From Terriglobia bacterium (GTDB lineage: Bacteria; Acidobacteriota; Terriglobia; Acidiferrales; UBA7541), in the NCBI GenBank assembly GCA_020073375.1, contig JAIQFG010000044.1, forward strand, positions 1-42,503: a stretch of DNA of 42,503 nt, read 5' to 3'. The translations under genes were made by a program, and so were the position numbers. Below are positions 34,378-41,261 of this stretch, one piece after another. Below the pieces are notes generated by a model. The model worked only from the letters and a program-made list of their open reading frames with translations, ran no database searches and was not told the DNA's origin. The stretch's first letter is position 1; each line of letters opens with the position of its first letter.

Positions 34378-35903
34378 GACTGGCCTCGCAGCGTACTCCG
34401 CTTGCGACTATAAGTGAAGTAAATCACAAGACCGATGGCCAGCCAAACAAAGAAACGAATCCAATTCATAATCGGCAAACCGGCCATTAGCAGCAGGCAT
34501 GTCAGAATCGTCATGACCGGCGCAAGAGGCCCGCCGGGCGCGCGGAAGGCGCGGTGCCGCTCCGGCTCCCGGTAACGCAGGATCAGCACTCCTCCGGCCA
34601 CCAGCGCAAACGCAAACAGAGTGCCGATGTTCGACAGATCCGCCAGAGTTCCGATGTCCAGCAGCCCCGCCGGAACCCCGACCACGACGCCCGCCACCCA
34701 AGTGGAAAAATCCGGAGTGCGGTAGTTCACGTGGACGCGGCTGAATATTCGCGGCAGCAGGCCGTCGCGGGACATCGCGAACCACACCCGCGCCTGCCCG
34801 AGTTGAAACACCAGCAGCGACGAGATCATCCCCAGCAGCGCGCCCAGCAGCACCACCAGCCGCGTATTTTCCAGATGCAGCCGCTTCAGCACGTTCACCA
34901 CCGGCGCCGCATCGTCCAGCAGTGTCTGCCACGGAACCAGTCCAGTGAGCACCACGACCACGGCAATATACAGCAACGTGCAGATCACGAGCGTGGCTAG
35001 GATCCCGATGGGCAGGTCCCGCTGCGGATTTTTCGTCTCCTCCGCGGCGGTCGACACCGAATCGAATCCGATGTACGTGAAAAAAATGATCGACCCGCCG
35101 GTCAGGATTCCCGGCCAGCCGTTGGGCGTAAAGGGATGGTAATTGCCCGGATGAATCAGCCGCGCCCCGAATCCCACAAATACCAGGATGGCCATGATCT
35201 TCAGAAACACCATCACGTTGTTCGCTTCCGCCGATTCCCGGATTCCCCGCACCAGCACCACGGTCAGCAGCATCACAATCAGAAACGCCGGCCAGTTGAA
35301 TCCGAAGTGCCACCCGGGAGGCAGCAATTCGTTGCCGGAAAAATCGCTCAGCCCGCTCGGCAGATACGCGGGCGAAATCCAGCGCGGGTTGGGATGAATT
35401 CCGAACCAATCCAGCAGCCCGACCACGTGCGCCGAAAATCCGACGCTCACGGCCATGTTGCTCACCGCATATTCCAGGATCAGGTCCCACCCGATGATCC
35501 ACGCGATCAGCTCTCCCATCGTCGCGTAGGTGTACGTGTACGCGCTGCCGGCAATCGGTATCATCGCCGCAAGTTCCGCGTAGCACAGCGCCGCAAATCC
35601 GCACACCACCGCAACCAGCGTGAACGAAATTGCGATTGCCGGCCCCGCTCCGGGCCGCCCGAATGACGGCGAGTGGTAGATCAGATATTCCAGCAGGGGA
35701 GCATTCAGAATCGAGGATGCCTGCAGCTTTTGTCCCGCAATGGCCGTGCCCACAACTGTAAAAATTCCCGAGCCGATGACCGCGCCGATTCCCAGCGCCG
35801 TAAGGCTCACCCAACCCAGCGATTTCTTGAGCCGGCGCTCCGGTTCGTCCGCGTCCGATATCAGCTGGTCAATATTCTTGACGCGGAACAGTCCTGAACT
35901 CAA
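34374..35903 (-). CDS. APC-family amino acid permease (cationic amino acid transporter-like)
   Basis: 509 residues with about 12-13 membrane helices. The N-terminal LGWVSLTALGIGAVIGSGIFTVVGTA is the APC signature; CYAELAAMIPIAGSAYTYTYATMGELIAWIIGWDLILEY, SIIFFTYIGFDSVSTAAEETKNPQRDLPIGI and FAMSRDGLLPRIFSRVH are further conserved blocks, as in the CAT and YfnA group. It would import amino acids with protons. The start is TTG at 35903 behind GGGAAGG; no ATG fits the family N terminus. The TGA overlaps the next gene, so it leads a coupled set of four genes down to purS. Confidence 0.93.
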   Translation of the reverse strand: MSSGLFRVKNIDQLISDADEPERRLKKSLGWVSLTALGIGAVIGSGIFTVVGTAIAGQKLQASSILNAPLLEYLIYHSPSFGRPGAGPAIAISFTLVAVVCGFAALCYAELAAMIPIAGSAYTYTYATMGELIAWIIGWDLILEYAVSNMAVSVGFSAHVVGLLDWFGIHPNPRWISPAYLPSGLSDFSGNELLPPGWHFGFNWPAFLIVMLLTVVLVRGIRESAEANNVMVFLKIMAILVFVGFGARLIHPGNYHPFTPNGWPGILTGGSIIFFTYIGFDSVSTAAEETKNPQRDLPIGILATLVICTLLYIAVVVVLTGLVPWQTLLDDAAPVVNVLKRLHLENTRLVVLLGALLGMISSLLVFQLGQARVWFAMSRDGLLPRIFSRVHVNYRTPDFSTWVAGVVVGVPAGLLDIGTLADLSNIGTLFAFALVAGGVLILRYREPERHRAFRAPGGPLAPVMTILTCLLLMAGLPIMNWIRFFVWLAIGLVIYFTYSRKRSTLRGQS

Positions 35904-36057
35904 TCGGCACCTTCCCTACGAAGCGGCCTGCGCTCCGTGATGAACTTTACCTTGCGGCGTCCGCGTCCGCAACCGCTGCAAGGATCATGCGGCGCAACAT
36001 TTCAATCGGATTGAAAACCCCTTGGCTCCGCGCCCCTGACTCGCTATGCTGCCCCGT

Positions 36058-36942
36058 ATGAAAATTGCATTCCTCGGTTTAGGACGCATGGGCATTGGCA
36101 TGTCCCGCAATCTGCTTCGCGCCGGCCACACTCTCTCGGTATACAACCGCACACGCGAAAAATGCGAAGCACTAGCCGCCGAAGGCGTGCGCGTCTGCGA
36201 CACTCCCGCCGACGCCTGTCGCGACGCCGAAGCTGTCCTCACGATGCTCGCCGACGATCCCGCCGTCGAAGCCGTCGTCTTCGGCCCCAACGGCGTCGCT
36301 TCGGCCATGCAGCCTGGAGCCATCCATGTCTCCCACAGCACCATCAGCGTCGCGCTTGCACGCAAGTTGACCGCCGAACACGCTCAGCGCAATCAGGCCT
36401 ATCTCAGCGTCCCGGTCTTCGGCCGCCCCGAACATGCCGAAGCCAAAAATCTAGTCGTCCTCGCCGCCGGCCCCGCCGACCTCATCGATCGCGTCCGCCC
36501 AGTCCTCGACGCCCTCGGACGCGCCACCTGCGTCGTCGGCCCCGAGCCATGGCAGGCCAACGTCGCCAAGCTCTGCGGCAATTTCATGATCATCGGCATG
36601 ATCGAAGCCTTCGGCGAAGCGTACGCAACCCTGCGCAAGGCAGGCGTCGCACCGCAAGCCTTTCTTGAACCCATGAACGCGTTGCTCGGCTCTCCGATCC
36701 TTGCCCTCTACGGCCGCATCATCGCCGAGGAAAAATTCGATCCGGCGGGTTTCGCCCTGAAATTGGGCCTGAAGGACGTCCGCCTCGCCCTCGCCGCCGC
36801 CGAGGAATGCGCCTCGCCCATGCCTCTGGCCAGCCTGGTCCATGACCACCTGCTAGCCGCCCTGGCCCAAGGCCAGGGAGAAAAAGATTGGTCCAGCATG
36901 ACGCAAGTAATCGCGCGCAATGCCGGCCTGAAGACAAAGTAG
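36058..36942 (+). CDS. Beta-hydroxyacid dehydrogenase family (3-hydroxyisobutyrate dehydrogenase-like)
   Basis: 294 residues. The Rossmann motif GLGRMG (6-11 of MKIAFLGLGRMG), then MLADDPAVEAV and SHSTISVALARKL (the substrate-binding SxST variant), and the catalytic Lys in NVAKLCGNFM are present. Members oxidise 3-hydroxyisobutyrate or tartronate semialdehyde, or reduce succinic semialdehyde, using NAD(P). The substrate is not evident. Start: the ATG at 36058 gives the usual N terminus; an ATG at 36046 would add four residues. No strong ribosome-binding site is seen. Its TAG stop is part of the repeat element that follows. Confidence 0.88.
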   Translation: MKIAFLGLGRMGIGMSRNLLRAGHTLSVYNRTREKCEALAAEGVRVCDTPADACRDAEAVLTMLADDPAVEAVVFGPNGVASAMQPGAIHVSHSTISVALARKLTAEHAQRNQAYLSVPVFGRPEHAEAKNLVVLAAGPADLIDRVRPVLDALGRATCVVGPEPWQANVAKLCGNFMIIGMIEAFGEAYATLRKAGVAPQAFLEPMNALLGSPILALYGRIIAEEKFDPAGFALKLGLKDVRLALAAAEECASPMPLASLVHDHLLAALAQGQGEKDWSSMTQVIARNAGLKTK

Positions 36943-37010
36943 CGCCGGCGTCCCGCCGGCAGTTTTTGATTTCAGCTCAACGAAAAATGCCGGCGAGACG
37001 CCGGCGCTAC
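36939..37010. repeat. Inverted repeat pair GTAGCGCCGGCG, containing the stop codon
   Basis: The 28-base arms 36,939-36,966 and 36,983-37,010 are reverse complements at 26 of 28 positions. Each arm carries its own hairpin (GCCGGCG/CGCCGGC type) followed on its own strand by a T-rich run. The TAG of the dehydrogenase (36,940-36,942) is bases 2-4 of the left arm. Confidence 0.92.
36943..36967 (+). terminator. Intrinsic terminator after the dehydrogenase gene
   Basis: A 6-bp GCCGGC/GCCGGC stem within the left arm is followed by AGTTTTT (T5 at 36,963-36,967). The mirror arm has the same form on the opposite strand (CATTTTT), so the pair could end transcription from both sides. Confidence 0.7.
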
Positions 37011-37058
37011 AACGAATTTCTGCACACAGCTGATTGACCAAAGAAAAGGAGAAAGCAA

Positions 37059-37919
37059 ATGTCCCTGGTCGATTTCGTCCCCACGCCCAAATTCGAGGAA
37101 TACAAAGCCCGCTTCCAGCAGCACTACAAACTGGAGCGCCGCGCCGACGGCGTCATCCTCGCCCAGGCGCACACGCAGGGCGGCCCCATCCAGCTCAGCG
37201 TCGAAAATCACCGCTCCGTCGGTCAGCTTTTCAAAACCATCGGCGCCGACCCCGAAAACGAAGTCATGATCTTCACCGGCTCCGGCAACGACTTCATGAT
37301 GGACGCCGACCCCGCCGGCTTCAAACTCGAAGAGGAAGACCTGCAGCACTGGGCCTACGAATACGCCTACAAGGACGGCCGCATCAACGTCAGCTCGCTG
37401 GTGAACGACCTGGAAATCCCCACCATCGGCGTCCTCAACGGCCCCGGCTTCCACACCGAAATCTGCCTGATGTGCGACATCACCATCGCCGCGGAAGACG
37501 CCATCATCTTCGATCTCCACTACGACATCGGCTCGGTCCCCGGCGACGGCATCCACAGCTGCTTCCTGGAACTGCTCGGCGTGAAGCGCGGCGCCTACGC
37601 CCTCCTTACCGGCCAGGCCATCGACGCCAAAAAAGCACTCGAATACGGCCTGATCAACGAAATCGTCCCTCGCGAAAAACTCCTCGACCGCGCCTGGCAG
37701 CTCGCCGACCACATCATGACCCAGCCCCGCACCACACGCCGCCTCACCACCCAAATCGTCCGCCGCCCCTGGAAACAGCGCATCGCCAACGACCTCGACG
37801 GCGGCTTCGGCATCCAGATGTTCGCCCACCTGGCCAAGAAAAAAGCCGTCCACAGCAAAAGCCACATCGCCTCGCAAATCGCCTACGTCAAGCAAGGCAA
37901 GGAGAACAACATCAAATAA
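37059..37919 (+). CDS. Crotonase-superfamily protein, 6-oxocamphor hydrolase-like
   Basis: 286 residues. The crotonase fold is seen in the EVMIFTGSGNDFMMDADPAG oxyanion region and the NGPGFHTEICLMCDITIAAEDA helix. His132, His154 and Asp163 (HYDIGSVPGDG) sit where 6-oxocamphor hydrolase has its catalytic His-His-Asp set (122, 145, 154 from memory). This suggests cleavage of a C-C bond in a cyclic or linear beta-diketone (retro-Claisen) rather than enoyl-CoA hydration. No CoA-utilising neighbours are present. The start ATG at 37059 is supported by AAGGAG seven bases upstream. The gene stands between a repeat pair and a repeat cluster. Confidence 0.8.
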   Translation: MSLVDFVPTPKFEEYKARFQQHYKLERRADGVILAQAHTQGGPIQLSVENHRSVGQLFKTIGADPENEVMIFTGSGNDFMMDADPAGFKLEEEDLQHWAYEYAYKDGRINVSSLVNDLEIPTIGVLNGPGFHTEICLMCDITIAAEDAIIFDLHYDIGSVPGDGIHSCFLELLGVKRGAYALLTGQAIDAKKALEYGLINEIVPREKLLDRAWQLADHIMTQPRTTRRLTTQIVRRPWKQRIANDLDGGFGIQMFAHLAKKKAVHSKSHIASQIAYVKQGKENNIK

Positions 37920-37968
37920 ATCATCCTCGGGAAATGTTGGTCCATTGGTCCATGAAGCAGGAAGCAAT

Positions 37969-38103
37969 ATCCAAAATCCGAAATTTCAAATTCAAATCCG
38001 AAATCTGAATTTAATACGGGCGAATATGCGATTCCGAACACCGACTCTCAACTCGCGCCCTTCAAATCTCAAATCTGAAATTTCAAATTTGAAATCTCAA
38101 ACC
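37969..38103. repeat. AT-rich degenerate repeat of AAATTTCAAATCTGAAA type
   Basis: Variants such as CCGAAATTTCAAATTC, AAATCTGAAATTTCAAAT and TTTGAAATCTCAAA recur. The sequence is near-palindromic in several registers and is far more AT-rich than its surroundings. It resembles the stretch at 9.2 kb. Confidence 0.75.
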
Positions 38104-38131
38104 TCCTAGCCCATCCTCCCATTCCCCCTCC

Positions 38132-38217
38132 GCCGGCGCTGAAGGCGCCGGAGTTGACCAGCCCGGGGCAACGCCCCGGGTAACACCACGGATTTCCCCC
38201 CGCCCTGAAAGGGCGGG
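38132..38217. repeat. Cluster of three GC-stem hairpins
   Basis: CCGGCGC-TGAAG-GCGCCGG (38,133-38,151), CCCGGGGC-AAC-GCCCCGGG (38,162-38,180) and CCCGCCC-TGAAA-GGGCGGG (38,199-38,217) are perfect hairpins of 7-8 bp. Two share a TGAA loop with different stems. They fill most of the 435-base gap between the crotonase-like and metallo-hydrolase genes together with the AT-rich repeat; otherwise the gap is empty. Confidence 0.88.
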
Positions 38218-38354
38218 AGGGCCCTTGCGCCCACTTAGCGTGCGTTGCAACAGCTAGATGCAGGTACCAGGGCCGCGGCCCCACGTCCTCGTTTCCCGAA
38301 GAAAAAAACCCCTCGCCAAACAACTTATGAGATAACTTTTCGCGGAGGAATCCC

Positions 38355-39290
38355 ATGTTCCGCCGAAAAGGGTTTTTTGAACCGCTTGCCGCCGCGCTCA
38401 CGATTGCCGCGGCCGCGTTCTGCGCCACGCCCCGCGCCCAAGCCCAGCTCCCCCAGCCGCTGGTCAGCGAAACCACCCTGAAAAAAGTTTCCGACCACGT
38501 CTACGTCCTCATCGGTTTCCCCAACATCGGCATCGTCGTCGGCTCCCGCGCCACGCTGGTGATCGACACCGGCCTCGGCGCCCGCAACGGCGCCACGGTT
38601 GCTCGCGTCGCGCAAAGCCTCTCCAAAGTCCCCATCCTCTACCTCACCACCACGCATTTTCATCCCGAGCACGCCTCCGGCCTCCAGGCCTTCCCGCCCA
38701 ATACCGTGCTGATCCGCAACACCGCCCAGCAGGAAGAACTCGAAAAGCTCGGCCCCGAAATGACCGACCGCTTCCGCAACATGTCCGCGCAAAATAAAGA
38801 CCTCCTCCAGGACGTCCAGCTGAGGCCCCCCGACATCCTCTTCGACCGGGAATTGAACCTCGACCTCGGCGGAGTCACCGCCCGCCTCTTCTGGCTGGGC
38901 GCGGCCCACACGAAAGGCGACGAGCTAATCTTTATTGCAGAGGACAGCGTCCTGCTCCCCGGCGACATCGTCCAGGACAAGCTAATCCCCAACCTCTCCA
39001 ACGACGACGCCAGCGCCAAATCCTGGATCGCCGATCTCGACCAGCTCGCCCCCCTGCGTCCAAAACTGATCGTCCCCGACCACGGCGCCCTTGGAGACGC
39101 CTCCCTGATTTCGCAAGAGCGCGCCTTCCTCGCCGATCTCCGCGACAGCGCCCTCGCACTCAAGGCCCAGGGAAAATCCGCCGATGATGCCGCGCAAGCC
39201 GTCGCTGCTCAATTGAAAACGAAATATCCCGATTGGAATGGCAACGCCGTCGCCAACGATGTGCGGCGAATTTATGTTGAGCTGCAGTGA
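38355..39290 (+). CDS. Exported metallo-beta-lactamase-fold hydrolase
   Basis: 311 residues. A signal peptide ends RAQAQ (about 31). The metal motif is THFHPEHASG (His101, His103, Glu105, His106), where most family members have Asp in place of Glu105. Further ligands are in WLGAAHTKGDE and VPDHG, and LLPGDIVQDK supplies the bridging Asp. This looks like the group of periplasmic MBL-fold hydrolases related to SoxH and quinoprotein-relay proteins; the substrate is unknown and antibiotic hydrolysis is not implied. The start ATG at 38355 has GGAGG six bases upstream. Confidence 0.88.
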   Translation: MFRRKGFFEPLAAALTIAAAAFCATPRAQAQLPQPLVSETTLKKVSDHVYVLIGFPNIGIVVGSRATLVIDTGLGARNGATVARVAQSLSKVPILYLTTTHFHPEHASGLQAFPPNTVLIRNTAQQEELEKLGPEMTDRFRNMSAQNKDLLQDVQLRPPDILFDRELNLDLGGVTARLFWLGAAHTKGDELIFIAEDSVLLPGDIVQDKLIPNLSNDDASAKSWIADLDQLAPLRPKLIVPDHGALGDASLISQERAFLADLRDSALALKAQGKSADDAAQAVAAQLKTKYPDWNGNAVANDVRRIYVELQ

Positions 39291-39480
39291 ACTGAGCCAA
39301 CATAAGGTCAGGAAAAGGTTGCAATTCCCCCCTAGCCTGTCCTTCGTGGGATTAGCGGGCACCTGTCTGGTTAGCGTATGTATGGGGCACAAGCAAGTTC
39401 TTCGGAAGGTGGGCTATTGCATCTGCATCACTGCTGTCTGTTTTCCATCCGCCTTCGACCGGGGGCATCCGCAAGAGGGT
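39291..39480. other. Gap between convergent genes at the edge of the AT-richer segment
   Basis: About 190 bases between the metallo-hydrolase and the reverse transcriptase stop. I see no gene, clear hairpin or attachment site. Short open frames here overlap the ends of real genes and have no coding features. Confidence 0.4.
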
Positions 39481-40959
39481 CTATTTTGTGAAATTCACGC
39501 CCTCGCTCTTTAGGACTTCAAACGCGTCTTCATCGGCATACGGATTGCCGATGTGGCCGTCAAGGAACAATTGATAGAGAAGGATCCAGTATTGATCGAG
39601 TTCGTAGTGATCGGACCAGTCGAGACCCTTTGCGAAGTCAATGACCCAATCACGATGAGCCTCGAGGCCGGACAAATAAAGAAGCAGGAGGCTAAGGCAG
39701 TCTCTTGTATGCAAGACGGAATCTGCCAATTCCGTTTCAACCGGAACCTTGTATAAATTTAGATAGTAGAGGGACCAGCACATTCCGTCAGATCTGCGAA
39801 GTTTTGAGTTTTCAGATGCGAGCGCATGGAGTGAATGCCCATACAGGAAACGCTTTGTTTTGAATGCCCTGTTGAAGAAACGCTCAAGAAGGGGTAGCAA
39901 TGCAGGTTGGTGAAAAGTGAGTTCCAGCACTCTTGGTAGCAGTGAATCTGCAACACCCAATTCGAATTTTCTGCTAAGAAGAGTCTTCAGCGCATACTTC
40001 AGAACGCTGCCCTCAGGATTCTTTCGCGCGATGAGAACAGCTCGCTCAAGAAAATCATGCGCATCGTATTGCTCGACTGTGGATCGAGATGGTCTTGAAC
40101 TGGCCAAATCCACAATCCATTCGTCAGATGTTGGTTGGGGTAGCGAATTTACAGATGTCTTTTTTATGTTCAACAAGAGCTTAAATTTCGCCAACTCATC
40201 GGCAAGTTTTCGGATAAATTCCTGCGCACAGTCCTCACTCTGGCAATAGGCCTTGTAGTCGTCGATGTATCTCACATACTCGAAGCCGTCTGTCGCAAGC
40301 TTTTTGTCTACCCGGGCCAGGATCGCTTCGCTGACAATGTTGGACGTCGCAGGGCCGATGGCTATGCCTTGAGTTTCGTTCCGTTTTGTCCAACGGATGT
40401 ATTTATCCAGCTTATTGAACCACTCGGTAGGCGCTCTGTTCTTCTTGGCGTGGCTAAATCCAACCGTAGCCCATGGGATCGCATGCGAGTACACACTGGG
40501 AAAGCAATTAGAGATATCGGTATGCACCGCAAAGCGCTTCCCAAATGCAAGCTTTGCGCTGTTCGTGATCTTCTTCAGCGATCTGTCATAATCCATGATG
40601 ACCAAGCGACCGTCGGCGTGTTCACGTGGGCGCACCAAACTTATCTCGTTGTGCGCAGTATATTTGAGGTTCTCCCAGTTTTCTTCGATACAAAGCGACA
40701 AGAACGAGTGAGGTGTGGGATGGGGAATTGACAATAATCTTGGAATGCTATTGAATTTTGTTGATTTATAGTCAACAACGTCCCATCCGAGTTCCGGGCT
40801 GCGACGTTTCGCACCCTGACCAGCTAGCTTTTTCGCTGCGGCGATCGAGAAGGATGTGGTCTTAAAGATCGGGGGCAGTTCTTCGCGGTCCTTCTTTTGG
40901 ACTGGTAGGTAGTTGTGCTGGAGAAGGGCTCTTAGAACAAAGGCTTTGTCTGGCGCCAT
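39481..40959 (-). CDS. Reverse transcriptase of the UG/Abi (DRT-like) class
   Basis: 492 residues. The palm shows FAVHTDISNCFPSVYSHAIPWA (first catalytic Asp148), QGIAIGPATSNIVSEAIL (199-213), EYVRYIDDYKAY with YIDD at 231-234, and a thumb-side LLLNIKKTSVNSLPQ. Before it, SIPHPTPHSFLSLCIEENW (77-95) is the IPHP...NW segment seen in Abi/UG reverse transcriptases. Residues 290-492 are helical and Leu-rich without a recognised domain. No group II maturase domain, retron YADD or accessory DGR genes occur. I therefore place it among defence-associated reverse transcriptases, without choosing a type. Base composition is clearly more AT-rich than the neighbours, which suggests transfer. It reads away from argS; the start is the ATG at 40959. 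Confidence 0.85.
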   Translation of the reverse strand: MAPDKAFVLRALLQHNYLPVQKKDREELPPIFKTTSFSIAAAKKLAGQGAKRRSPELGWDVVDYKSTKFNSIPRLLSIPHPTPHSFLSLCIEENWENLKYTAHNEISLVRPREHADGRLVIMDYDRSLKKITNSAKLAFGKRFAVHTDISNCFPSVYSHAIPWATVGFSHAKKNRAPTEWFNKLDKYIRWTKRNETQGIAIGPATSNIVSEAILARVDKKLATDGFEYVRYIDDYKAYCQSEDCAQEFIRKLADELAKFKLLLNIKKTSVNSLPQPTSDEWIVDLASSRPSRSTVEQYDAHDFLERAVLIARKNPEGSVLKYALKTLLSRKFELGVADSLLPRVLELTFHQPALLPLLERFFNRAFKTKRFLYGHSLHALASENSKLRRSDGMCWSLYYLNLYKVPVETELADSVLHTRDCLSLLLLYLSGLEAHRDWVIDFAKGLDWSDHYELDQYWILLYQLFLDGHIGNPYADEDAFEVLKSEGVNFTK

Positions 40960-40983
40960 CCCTTTTGTGACCTCTCATCCCAG

Positions 40984-41218
40984 TAGAATTTCAATTGTAA
41001 TTCTAATAATCAGGTAACTATATCCCTGTACGGTTACGCAGGTTATTCTTAATATTGCAAGCCAGATAGATTGTCGGTTCGGACGTGCCAAACGACAAGC
41101 AAGGTTATTTGAGCGGCAAGTGGCGGCCGAGGATTTGGTTCTGATCAGCCGAGTCAACCAATAAGTGGATTCACTAGGGGCAGAAATGGGCGCGGTAACC
41201 CAAATGCGAGTCTTTGGG
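40984..41218 (-). ncRNA. Structured AT-rich leader of the reverse transcriptase gene (candidate RNA)
   Basis: The 302 bases between argS and the reverse transcriptase have no gene but several inverted repeats: CCCAAA/TTTGGG (41,199-41,218), TTGGTT/AACCAA (41,135-41,161), TTGTCG/CGACAA (41,071-41,098) and a 22-base near-palindrome (40,984-41,005, 20 of 22 positions) 25 bases before the start codon. Several reverse transcriptase defence systems use an RNA encoded just upstream. The stems are only 6 bp, so a chance origin is possible for each of them; the last may instead be an operator. Confidence 0.3.
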
Positions 41219-41261
41219 CTCATTTTGCGGGCTTGCAAGGTGGTCCTACTCGAACAATTCG

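Noticed and set aside
39481..41261. Retron with msr/msd RNA
   Set aside because: The active site is YIDD rather than the retron-typical YADD, and there is no long paired a1/a2 repeat around a msr/msd. A different RNA partner remains possible.
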